Shown one piece after another: positions 1-5,287 of a stretch of 6,894 nucleotides of DNA. The stretch lies in NCBI GenBank assembly GCA_903927855.1, contig CAIYOL010000340.1:1-6894 (forward strand), given 5' to 3'. Position 1 is the first letter of the stretch. Every line of letters begins with the position of its first letter. Source of the DNA: an uncultured Planctomycetota bacterium (GTDB lineage: Bacteria; Planctomycetota; Phycisphaerae; Sedimentisphaerales; Anaerobacaceae). Under the pieces are notes generated by a model. It saw only the letters and a list, made by a program, of their open reading frames with translations, was not told where the DNA came from and ran no database searches. The position numbers and the translations under genes were made by a program.

Positions 1-170
1 AAGGTTATCGCTTTGTGATATACTACAAGATATGGGCCGATAATGTGACTGGCGTCAAAGGTTTACCGGTATTCCCCGCTTGGCTAAATCTTCTTCCGCT
101 TGCCTCATAGAAAACCTGCCAAAATGCACATTTGCGGTCGAGGACATAAACTGCACAAGGTTATGTTTTT

Positions 171-758
171 TTACTGGTCTGTCCTTCCGATGCTCTTCCA
201 GTCAACTGGGTGAAGGTCGATTTTGAGTAATTCAACCCTGTTGATGAGCCATCGGTTGTCGGATTGTTTCCGCAGGTCTGCCTGCACCTCCACCAGTACC
301 TGTTGTTTAAAGTTTCGATAGATATAGCTTTGTTTATCAAGTAATACCCTCACCGTGAAAATTACGGTCGCCTTTGGCGGCTGGATATCTACCGAGACGG
401 TCCTTTTTATGTTCTTTTCAATAAGAGGTTCCGAGAGTATATCTCTGCAAAGTGCCATCAAAGCATTTTTCGAATGGTGGTATGAGTCGGTATAGTCGTC
501 GGCAATAATCATCTCGATTGCATCGGGGTTTTCTTCTTCTACGGCTTTTACACCTACATCAATTACGGCGTTGATTTTCTCCAAATCGGTTTCGACGAGG
601 TAATCGAGACCGAAAGCAGCAAAGGCTAAAACAAAAGGCAGGAACCATAGCCAAAAGTGACATTTTTGCGGGGCGACGCTTTTGAGTATCAGCAGGATAA
701 GCACTGCAACGACCGCTGCGGTTATCAAGCCCCACGGATGCTCAAAAACATCGAACAT
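171..758 (-). CDS. Two-helix membrane protein with NTF2-like soluble domain, function unknown
   Basis: I do not recognise a named family for this 195-residue protein. Two hydrophobic segments (about residues 11-27 and 35-53) are separated by a short polar stretch with K26, K32 and a cysteine at 33, so it looks like a hairpin anchor. Residues 57-185 form a soluble part: an acidic helical stretch (VETDLEKINAVIDVGVKAVE), then DDYTDSYHH near 87-95, then alternating beta strands ending in DNRWLINRVELLKIDLHP. A helical start followed by curved-sheet strands and a late W-L-I-x-x-V-E-L strand is typical of NTF2-like/SnoaL-like folds, which bind or sense small ligands or act as scaffolds; this is a fold guess only. 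It starts 19 bases after the UPF0210 gene, on the same strand, and is probably the last gene of the surE operon. A GGGGA about 12 bases upstream is a weak ribosome site. I see no clear hairpin-plus-T-run terminator downstream. Confidence 0.8.
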   Translation of the reverse strand: MFDVFEHPWGLITAAVVAVLILLILKSVAPQKCHFWLWFLPFVLAFAAFGLDYLVETDLEKINAVIDVGVKAVEEENPDAIEMIIADDYTDSYHHSKNALMALCRDILSEPLIEKNIKRTVSVDIQPPKATVIFTVRVLLDKQSYIYRNFKQQVLVEVQADLRKQSDNRWLINRVELLKIDLHPVDWKSIGRTDQ

Positions 759-777
759 TGGTTTAAAATTTCCCCAA

Positions 778-2139
778 TTAGTTCCGCAATGCCTGTACCG
801 GCGAAGGTATTCGACCTTTCCGGTTGATGAATTCAGGCGAGGCGGTTTTCGCCACCTTCATAACGGGGGCCGAGCCGAGAAGGCCGCCGAAATGCACAAT
901 CCCGCCCGCCTTTTTGCCGATGGCGGGAATTACCCGCACACCTGTGGTTTTATTGTTCATCACGCCGATTGAAAGCTCATCGGCGATTATCGCCGAGAGC
1001 GTTTCGGCATCCGTGTTGCCCGGCACGGCGAACATATCCAGACCGACCGAGCATACGCTGGTCAATGCCTCGAGTTTTTCGAGGTTCAAGGAACCGTCGC
1101 GAACGGCCCGAATCATACCTGCATCTTCGCTGATGGGGATAAATGTCCCCGACAGTCCGCCAACGTTCCCGGAAGCCATAGCGCCGCCTTTTTTTACGGC
1201 GTCCATCAAAAGAGCCAGTGCCGCCGTTGAGCCGGGTAGTCCGATGTGTCTGACGCCCATTGCCTCGATAATATCCGCCACCGAATCGCCGGCCGACGTT
1301 GTCGATGCCAGGGAGATATCGACAATGCCGAAATCGATTTTCATAAGTTCGGCTATTTCGCGGCCGATAAGCTCGCCGGCACGGGTGATTTTAAAAACGG
1401 TCCGCTTGATAACCTCGGACAGCTGCGTCAGGTCGCAGTCTGGATTCTGCGAAACGACGTCGCGCACCACACCGGGGCCGGATATTCCGATGTTCAATGA
1501 GAAGTCCGGCTCGCCGATTCCATGATGAGCGCCGGCCATAAAGGGATTGTCTTCAGGCACGTTGGCGAAGACGGCTATTTTGGTGCAGCCGATGCCGTTT
1601 TTCGAACGCGCAGCGAGGTCTTTCAGCGTGTGGCCGAACTTCGCCACAGCGTTCATATTTATACCTGCTGCCGTGGATGCCAGATTCAGAAATCCGCAAA
1701 CTCTCTGCGTTCCGGAAAGTGCCTGCGGGATTGAATCAATCAGGATTTCATCGGCGGCGGTCATACCCTTCTGCACCATTGCGCCGAACCCGCCGATGAA
1801 GTCGATGTCCGCTTCTTTGGCGGCAGCATCGAGGGTTTTGGCAATCTTTACCGCTACGGCAATTTTATGCGGCAGCGGTTCGAGCAGCAGTGCGACCGGC
1901 GTAACGGCTATACGCCTGTTGGTTATCGGTATACCATATTTTTGCTCTACAAAGTCGGCAAATTTGTTCAGCAGTTTTCCTTTTTCAACGATTCGCTTAT
2001 GTATTCGGGCGGCTAATTTGCCCACCCTGCGGTCCATACAGTCCTTCAGATTGATGCCGAGCGTTACGGTGCGGATGTCGAAGTGGTGGTCCAGCGTCAT
2101 CCTTACGGTTTCAAAGACTTCCTCGACCGATATTCGCAT
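778..2139 (-). CDS. UPF0210 / DUF711 (PFL-like fold) family protein
   Basis: A full-length (453-residue) member of UPF0210/DUF711, whose members are usually about 450 residues. The family's glycine-rich blocks are present: DFIGGFGAMVQKGMT (113-127), FANVPEDNPFMAGAHHGIGE (191-210) running into a GISGPGVV strand, DISLASTTSAGDSVADII (274-291), GLPGSTAALALLMDAVKKGG (300-319), SGNVGGLSGTFIPISEDAGM (323-342) and VHFGGLLGSAPVM (415-427). Solved members have a barrel resembling pyruvate formate-lyase and related glycyl-radical enzymes, but no catalytic activity is established, and I see no canonical C-terminal glycyl-radical motif. The protein is soluble, with no signal peptide. The start lies 2 bases after the stop of the ACT-domain gene, with AGGA about 8 bases ahead of ATG, so the two are almost certainly translated from one message. 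The ACT protein is the usual neighbour of this family and may regulate it allosterically. Family call is secure; function is unknown. Confidence 0.96.
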   Translation of the reverse strand: MRISVEEVFETVRMTLDHHFDIRTVTLGINLKDCMDRRVGKLAARIHKRIVEKGKLLNKFADFVEQKYGIPITNRRIAVTPVALLLEPLPHKIAVAVKIAKTLDAAAKEADIDFIGGFGAMVQKGMTAADEILIDSIPQALSGTQRVCGFLNLASTAAGINMNAVAKFGHTLKDLAARSKNGIGCTKIAVFANVPEDNPFMAGAHHGIGEPDFSLNIGISGPGVVRDVVSQNPDCDLTQLSEVIKRTVFKITRAGELIGREIAELMKIDFGIVDISLASTTSAGDSVADIIEAMGVRHIGLPGSTAALALLMDAVKKGGAMASGNVGGLSGTFIPISEDAGMIRAVRDGSLNLEKLEALTSVCSVGLDMFAVPGNTDAETLSAIIADELSIGVMNNKTTGVRVIPAIGKKAGGIVHFGGLLGSAPVMKVAKTASPEFINRKGRIPSPVQALRN

Positions 2140-2141
2140 AA

Positions 2142-2453
2142 TTAAATCCTGTGCATTGCCTTGAATATGTTTTCGTTCTGAATCGTTATATTCAGGGACA
2201 TTTCCCTGGCGGCCTTGTCGAGCAGTTTCCGGATTTTGGCCATATCGGCAGAGGCCTTGGCTATATCGACCGCCATTGTCATTACGAAATAGCTTTCCAT
2301 AATCTTCTGATTAACATCGACAATGTTTATATTGGCGCCGGCCATAATTGTCGCCAGTTTTGCGATTATGCCGACCCTGTCGGCGCCGGTAACGGTGACG
2401 ATGCAGATTTGAGCGGCTTCTGCGGCGTCCGTGCGGATTTTTGATACGGTCAT
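2142..2453 (-). CDS. ACT domain-containing protein, UPF0237 type
   Basis: A small (103-residue) soluble protein made of essentially one ACT domain. The domain starts at about residue 16 with a beta strand (ICIVTVTGADRVGIIAKLAT), in which G23-x-D25-x-x-G28-I is the usual ligand-binding turn between strand 1 and helix 1. It continues with ANINIVDVNQKIMESYFVMTM (strands 2 and 3) and a closing helix and strand up to about residue 92. ACT domains bind amino acids or similar small ligands, usually as dimers. The frame is open further upstream (to 2495), but I chose the ATG at 2451-2453 because a perfect AAGGAGG lies 6 bases before it. The longer start would also overlap the end of surE and add a basic, non-conserved tail. 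It sits between surE (20-base gap) and the UPF0210 gene (2-base gap). UPF0237-UPF0210 is a recurrent pair in Firmicutes, archaea and others, which supports a joint function. Confidence 0.95.
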   Translation of the reverse strand: MTVSKIRTDAAEAAQICIVTVTGADRVGIIAKLATIMAGANINIVDVNQKIMESYFVMTMAVDIAKASADMAKIRKLLDKAAREMSLNITIQNENIFKAMHRI

Positions 2454-2459
2454 TTTTTT

Positions 2460-2466
2460 CCTCCTT
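2460..2466 (-). promoter_or_regulatory. Strong Shine-Dalgarno of the ACT-domain gene
   Basis: On the minus strand the bases read AAGGAGG, followed by six A residues and the ATG at 2453-2451. This is the best ribosome site in the window, and it decides the start of the ACT-domain gene against the upstream in-frame ATG at 2495. It lies only a few bases beyond the surE stop, consistent with independent re-initiation within one operon. Confidence 0.85.
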
Positions 2467-2473
2467 GATTTTC

Positions 2474-3232
2474 TTACGCCACAATATCTTTCCATTTTTT
2501 TCGAGCGAGCTGGCGGGTTGTCCCTTGGTTCGTCATACCCGGCGACAAGGCGGTAATGGTTATAAAGCCGTCAGCCAAAGCAGTTGAGTCGGTGGAATCG
2601 TTCTCGTGGCGGTGTTGGCCGGCAGCTAATTGAAAAACAGTCTGGCCTTGTTCATTCTTTTGTTCGATGTAATGCTCGTGAAAGCCGCCGGTCGATTGGG
2701 GGACGACTTTTATGCCTTTGGGTTTACCTTTTGACAGTTGCGGAATATTGATGTTGACGACGTAGCCGCTTTCGAGGGGCAATAGTTTTTTGATGATTTT
2801 GGCGCAATATTCGGCGGCTTTTTCATAATCCATTTTCTCATCGACGACGAGACTGGTTGCGACTGCCGGGACTTTTAAGAATGCCCCTTCCATTGCGGCG
2901 GCGACAGTTCCGGAATAATAAATGTTAATACCTGCATTTGCGCCGTTATTTATGCCGGCAACGAGCAGGTCTATTGGCTGTTTGCAAATCTGCATACAGG
3001 CCAGTTTCACGCAATCGGCGGGCGAGCCCTGAACGCTAAAGCCGGTGAATTGGCCGTTGATATCGACTTTGTTGCAGACGAGGGGCCCATAGAAAGTAAC
3101 GCTGTGGCTGGTGCCTGAACGGCTGTCTGCAGGCGCAACGACGGTAACATCACCGAGTTTGACAAGCTCTTTATAAATGGCCGCCAAACCCGGTGCGAAA
3201 ATGCCATCATCATTTGTCAATAATATATTCAT
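2474..3232 (-). CDS. surE: 5'/3'-nucleotidase SurE
   Basis: SurE is a metal-dependent cytoplasmic phosphatase that removes phosphate from nucleoside 5'- and 3'-monophosphates, and in some species from polyphosphate. It is linked to survival in stationary phase and stress. The protein has 252 residues, the usual size. The N terminus is the signature MNILLTNDDG with D8 and D9. S39 (in ADSRSGTSHSVT) and N95 (in VAGINNGANAG) complete the metal site, and YYSGTVAAAMEG (105-116) is the conserved phosphate-site loop. The C terminus carries TDSTALADGFITITALSP, also typical. The frame is open to 3307, but I chose the ATG at 3232-3230 because the family begins exactly at MNILLTNDDG; no good Shine-Dalgarno precedes it. 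It appears to be the first gene of a four-gene operon. The neighbours differ from the enterobacterial arrangement with pcm, nlpD and rpoS. All catalytic residues are present, so it should be active. Confidence 0.97.
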   Translation of the reverse strand: MNILLTNDDGIFAPGLAAIYKELVKLGDVTVVAPADSRSGTSHSVTFYGPLVCNKVDINGQFTGFSVQGSPADCVKLACMQICKQPIDLLVAGINNGANAGINIYYSGTVAAAMEGAFLKVPAVATSLVVDEKMDYEKAAEYCAKIIKKLLPLESGYVVNINIPQLSKGKPKGIKVVPQSTGGFHEHYIEQKNEQGQTVFQLAAGQHRHENDSTDSTALADGFITITALSPGMTNQGTTRQLARKKWKDIVA

Positions 3233-3310
3233 AACACAATAGCATAATGGAAAAAGTTGAAAGTAAAAAGTAAAATCCGTCTTCGCCAAAAGGCTTCGCC
3301 GCAACAAGAA

Positions 3311-3423
3311 TTGGCTTCGTTTGGGTTCGTTTTGACCAAGTGTCCAATTTCAATTTTTCGTTGTAACTAATTGTCGAAACTATGGTTGTGAAAATTTGAC
3401 TTTGTCTTAAGTTGGGTTCGTTT
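3311..3423 (-). repeat. Three copies of a 12-mer (AAACGAACCCAA) in the surE leader
   Basis: On the plus strand TTGGGTTCGTTT occurs exactly at 3321-3332 and 3412-3423, and with one mismatch (TTGGCTTCGTTT) at 3311-3322, where it overlaps the second copy by two bases. The 91-base spacing between the exact copies spans a phantom minus-strand frame beginning MRNEPNL. The layout looks like a fragment of a dispersed genomic repeat that landed upstream of surE, not an operator, but the sequence alone cannot settle this. Confidence 0.5.
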
Positions 3424-3439
3424 CGCATAATTTAGTTCA

Positions 3440-3456
3440 TTTTGATTGATTTTTCC
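3440..3456 (+). repeat. 17-base direct repeat, copy 1
   Basis: TTTTGATTGATTTTTCC, identical to 3707-3723. AATCACC follows 13 bases after its end (3470-3476). Two exact 17-base copies within 270 bases are more than expected by chance, even in AT-rich DNA. It may be a binding site or a short duplication. Confidence 0.6.
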
Positions 3457-3499
3457 GTTCAGCGCAGAGAATCACCGCATCCGCTGAAGGCGGAAAAGT

Positions 3500-3527
3500 T
3501 AGTCGCTCGTCGCTAGTCACTAGTTAA
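3500..3527 (+). repeat. Degenerate 7-base tandem array
   Basis: Reads as four consecutive heptamers, TAGTCGC, TCGTCGC, TAGTCAC and TAGTTAA, and a further TAGTTAC lies at 3532-3538. It includes the palindrome CTAGT-C-ACTAG (3513-3523). It resembles a decaying minisatellite and is related in wording to the array at 3803-3834. Confidence 0.5.
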
Positions 3528-3556
3528 TTGATAGTTACTTCAACAGTTTCCTTTCA

Positions 3557-3573
3557 AGAGAGACTTTCTCTCT
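3557..3573 (+). other. Small perfect hairpin, 7-bp stem
   Basis: AGAGAGA (3557-3563), loop CTT, then TCTCTCT (3567-3573): a perfect 7-bp stem. No T run follows on either strand, and both neighbouring operons point away from it, so it is not a terminator. It could lie in the 5' leader of the right-hand operon or be chance. Confidence 0.35.
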
Positions 3574-3706
3574 ACAATTGGGTAAACTTGCGCGATTGAT
3601 GCGAAAATTTTGGGATTTTTGGAGGCGCAGTTTTGGTTAAGTCGTTGCGATTAAAGGAGTAAAAATTTTTTCAGATTTTCTGATTTTTCTCTCGGGGTAC
3701 CAACGG

Positions 3707-3723
3707 TTTTGATTGATTTTTCC
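3707..3723 (+). repeat. 17-base direct repeat, copy 2
   Basis: Exact copy of 3440-3456 (TTTTGATTGATTTTTCC). AATCACC again follows, 12 bases after its end (3736-3742). This copy overlaps the best promoter candidate for the right-hand operon, so a regulatory role is possible. Confidence 0.6.
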
Positions 3724-3735
3724 CTACCTTATAAA
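3709..3735 (+). promoter_or_regulatory. Weak sigma70-like promoter candidate for the right-hand operon
   Basis: TTGATT (3709-3714) and TATAAA (3730-3735) are separated by 15 bases, shorter than the ideal 17, about 130 bases ahead of the nitroreductase start. It is the best match I see in the region, but AT-rich DNA gives many such matches, so confidence is low. Confidence 0.25.
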
Positions 3736-3802
3736 AATCACCAAAAAAGGACAGTACCGTAATAAAACAGTAACATTTACAATACAGAATAACATGTCCC
3801 AT

Positions 3803-3834
3803 TAGTTGATTAGTCAATTGGTTAATTAGTTAAG
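3803..3834 (+). repeat. Degenerate 8-base tandem array before the nitroreductase gene
   Basis: Four consecutive octamers: TAGTTGAT, TAGTCAAT, TGGTTAAT and TAGTTAAG. It ends about 20 bases before the ribosome site of the nitroreductase gene, so it probably lies in that gene's 5' leader. Confidence 0.55.
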
Positions 3835-3865
3835 AGGAATTTTAAAACAAAGAATAGAGGACAAT

Positions 3866-4570
3866 ATGAACCGCAGGACATTTTTGAAGAGCGTTCCGGC
3901 GCTGGCGATGCTGGCATCGGCAGAAACAAGTTTTTCCGCAGACGTTAACACAACAGCAGCGGGGGCTGCGCAGCAGATTACTGCGGGGGACGTAATCAAG
4001 CTAAGTAAGCCTGATTTGAAGAAGGGCACTGCGACGATGGAGGCGCTGAGTAAAAGGAAGTCGGACCGGAACTACTCAGACAAGAAGCTGACGCTGCAAC
4101 AGCTGTCGGAAGTGCTTTGGGCGGCGGACGGCGTGAACCGGCCGGACGGCAAGCGAACTGCGCCAACGGCAATATTTATGTATGCCGTCGATATTTACGC
4201 GGTGCTGCCGGAAGGCGTTTATCTATACAGTGTGGCAAAGCACGAGCTTACGCTGGTTGTGAAAGGTGATTTCCGAAAAGACACCACTACGCAGGAGTAT
4301 CCTCAGGATTTCGTTTATATCACACCTCTGAATTTAGTTTATGTTCTTAACTTCACAAAGAACTGGCAGGACACAGCGGTTAATAAAAATCGAGACCGCT
4401 GGGTAGCCGTTGAATTGGGGTGCATCGCGCAGAACGTTCAACTGTATTGCGTATCGGAGGGATTAGGGTCGGTAATCAGGGGACTGATAGACGAAAATAA
4501 ATTCAGCAAAGTGATAAAGGTAAAACCAGAACAGGTACTCCTGGCCCAGACTGTAGGGTATCTAAAATAA
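3866..4570 (+). CDS. Tat-exported nitroreductase family protein, SagB-like
   Basis: A 234-residue flavoprotein of the nitroreductase superfamily. The N terminus MNRRTFLKS is a twin-arginine signal, followed by a short hydrophobic stretch and a likely cleavage after A19 (LASA). Export by Tat fits a protein folded around FMN in the cytoplasm. The mature domain has the FMN-phosphate motif RKSDRNYSDKKLTLQQLSEV (64-83), WAADGVNR, RTAPTA (97-102), EGVYLYSVAKHELTLVVKGD (116-135), an ordinary feature of SagB-type members, and LGCIAQNVQLYCVSEGLGSV (184-203), ending in QTVGYLK. Family members transfer hydride or electrons to nitro compounds, quinones, thiazoline rings and other acceptors. The true substrate is unknown, and an exported member is unlikely to use NAD(P)H directly. 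AGAGGA lies 5 bases before the ATG. It leads a plus-strand block whose next genes encode a membrane thiol transporter and a ferredoxin membrane protein, which could feed it electrons. The family call is firm; the role is inferred. Confidence 0.92.
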   Translation: MNRRTFLKSVPALAMLASAETSFSADVNTTAAGAAQQITAGDVIKLSKPDLKKGTATMEALSKRKSDRNYSDKKLTLQQLSEVLWAADGVNRPDGKRTAPTAIFMYAVDIYAVLPEGVYLYSVAKHELTLVVKGDFRKDTTTQEYPQDFVYITPLNLVYVLNFTKNWQDTAVNKNRDRWVAVELGCIAQNVQLYCVSEGLGSVIRGLIDENKFSKVIKVKPEQVLLAQTVGYLK

Positions 4571-4602
4571 GAGCAAATTGTTTGAAGTTTGCCTTGAAAA
4601 TG

Positions 4603-4626
4603 CAAGTTGACAAGTTGATAAGTTCG
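4603..4626 (+). repeat. Short tandem repeat between nitroreductase and CcdA-like genes
   Basis: CAAGTTGA occurs twice in exact tandem (4603-4610, 4611-4618), followed by a degenerate third copy TAAGTTCG (4619-4626). It fills part of the 101-base gap between the two genes. I see no strong terminator in that gap, so readthrough is possible. Confidence 0.5.
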
Positions 4627-4671
4627 ATTAGTCTTCAGCAATAAGGGAGAGACGTAAAGAAAGAACCCGGT

Positions 4672-5283
4672 ATGGACTTTGTCAAAGGATTAATGTTAGG
4701 GCTGGCAAGCGGAGCCGTCTGTGCGGCATACTGTGGGCCAGTATTAATTCCATATCTGCTCAGCAGAGGAGGAAACATCCTGAACAATCTGTTAACCATT
4801 CTATATTTTATGGCGGGCAGATTAGCTGGGTATTTGCTGTTTGCCGTATTGGCGTGGGCGGCGGGTATGGCTGCGGCTGCGAGTATAAAAAGTGAAAAAG
4901 CCGTTTTCGGCGTCATATATATTGTGTTAGCCGGGGCAATGATATTTTACGGATTCAAAAGAGCTGGCGGCGACTGCGCGGTTAAAAGGGCGGGATTTTT
5001 GTGCTCAACGACGTTTCCGGCCGTCCTCGGTTTTTTAACCGGCCTGAATTTATGTCCGCCTTTTTTACTGGCTTTTACGGAGGCGGCGAGGATGGGGGTT
5101 TTGTGGAGAAGCATGTTGTTTTTCGCAGCATTTTTTGTCGGAACTTCCGTTTACATACTGCCGCTGGCTATATTAGGATTAGGCAGACGTATAGAAGCCC
5201 TGCGATACGTCGGGCGATTAGCTGCGGGAGTAATGGGGGTGTTCTATCTGTATTTGGGAATATTGAGTTTGAAGGGAGCTTGA
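4672..5283 (+). CDS. CcdA/DsbD-like (sulfite exporter TauE/SafE-annotated) membrane protein
   Basis: A 203-residue protein with six hydrophobic segments (about 5-30, 38-64, 78-95, 113-137, 147-170 and 180-200), the layout of the DsbD transmembrane domain and CcdA. Such proteins pass reducing equivalents from cytoplasmic thioredoxin to exported thiols. C17 and C21 lie in the first helix (AVCAAYCGPVLIPYLL, with the family's C-G-P) and C128 in the fourth (TGLNLCPPFLLAF, with C-P-P), matching the helix 1 / helix 4 cysteine pair of CcdA. C102 and C111 are additional. Databases often label this group TauE/SafE family, but sulfite export is not indicated here. The ATG at 4672 is the only start after the in-frame stop at 4642 that keeps the first helix whole. 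Its Shine-Dalgarno is poor, and AAAGGA before the ATG at 4693 makes a 7-residue shorter start possible. The ferredoxin gene begins 4 bases after its stop, so the two are probably made together. Confidence 0.85.
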   Translation: MDFVKGLMLGLASGAVCAAYCGPVLIPYLLSRGGNILNNLLTILYFMAGRLAGYLLFAVLAWAAGMAAAASIKSEKAVFGVIYIVLAGAMIFYGFKRAGGDCAVKRAGFLCSTTFPAVLGFLTGLNLCPPFLLAFTEAARMGVLWRSMLFFAAFFVGTSVYILPLAILGLGRRIEALRYVGRLAAGVMGVFYLYLGILSLKGA

Positions 5284-5287
5284 ACCG

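Larger units (their letters stand above)
3233..3865. other. Divergent intergenic region without a convincing gene
   Basis: This 633-base stretch separates two divergent operons and must hold the promoters of both. It is AT-rich, with a small GC-rich island at about 3456-3520. It holds three copies of a 12-mer near the surE side, a 17-base exact direct repeat (3440 and 3707), two degenerate short tandem arrays (3500-3527 and 3803-3834) and a small hairpin (3557-3573). TCCGC (3480-3484) and GCGGA (3490-3494) could pair, and TTCAGCG (3458-3464) is inverted as CGCTGAA (3482-3488), but neither is followed by a T run, so these are not terminators. Open frames here are short, lack ribosome sites and have low-complexity products. 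I see no tRNA-like or recognisable riboswitch fold. Confidence 0.7.

Noticed and set aside
55..147. Minus-strand 30-codon frame (MSSTANVHFGRFSMRQAEEDL...) after the last operon gene
   Set aside because: Very short, with no good Shine-Dalgarno at the first ATG and no recognised family. The peptide looks protein-like (could be a tiny gene or a degraded C terminus), but the evidence is too thin to list.
824..1525. Plus-strand 233-codon frame opposite the UPF0210 gene
   Set aside because: Antisense shadow of a clear conserved gene. The product is Ser/Pro/Ala-rich with no recognisable domain, and the other plus-strand frames at 1246-2164 are of the same kind.
3210..3428. Minus-strand frame of 72 codons beginning MRNEPNL
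   Set aside because: It has no ribosome site, a low-complexity product and internal repeats, and it overlaps the well-supported surE start. Treated as part of a possible repeat element instead of a gene.
3480..3494. TCCGC-TGAAG-GCGGA stem as a terminator
   Set aside because: No T run follows on either strand, and both flanking operons start at, not end at, this region.
3599..3640. 13-codon plus-strand frame starting MRKFWDFWRRSFG
   Set aside because: Too short and with no ribosome site; likely chance in AT-rich DNA.
3866..4570. Thiazole/thiazoline peptide (SagB-type) biosynthesis cluster
   Set aside because: The dehydrogenase resembles SagB, but no cyclodehydratase, YcaO or precursor-peptide gene is nearby, and this protein carries a Tat signal, unlike cytoplasmic peptide-modifying enzymes.
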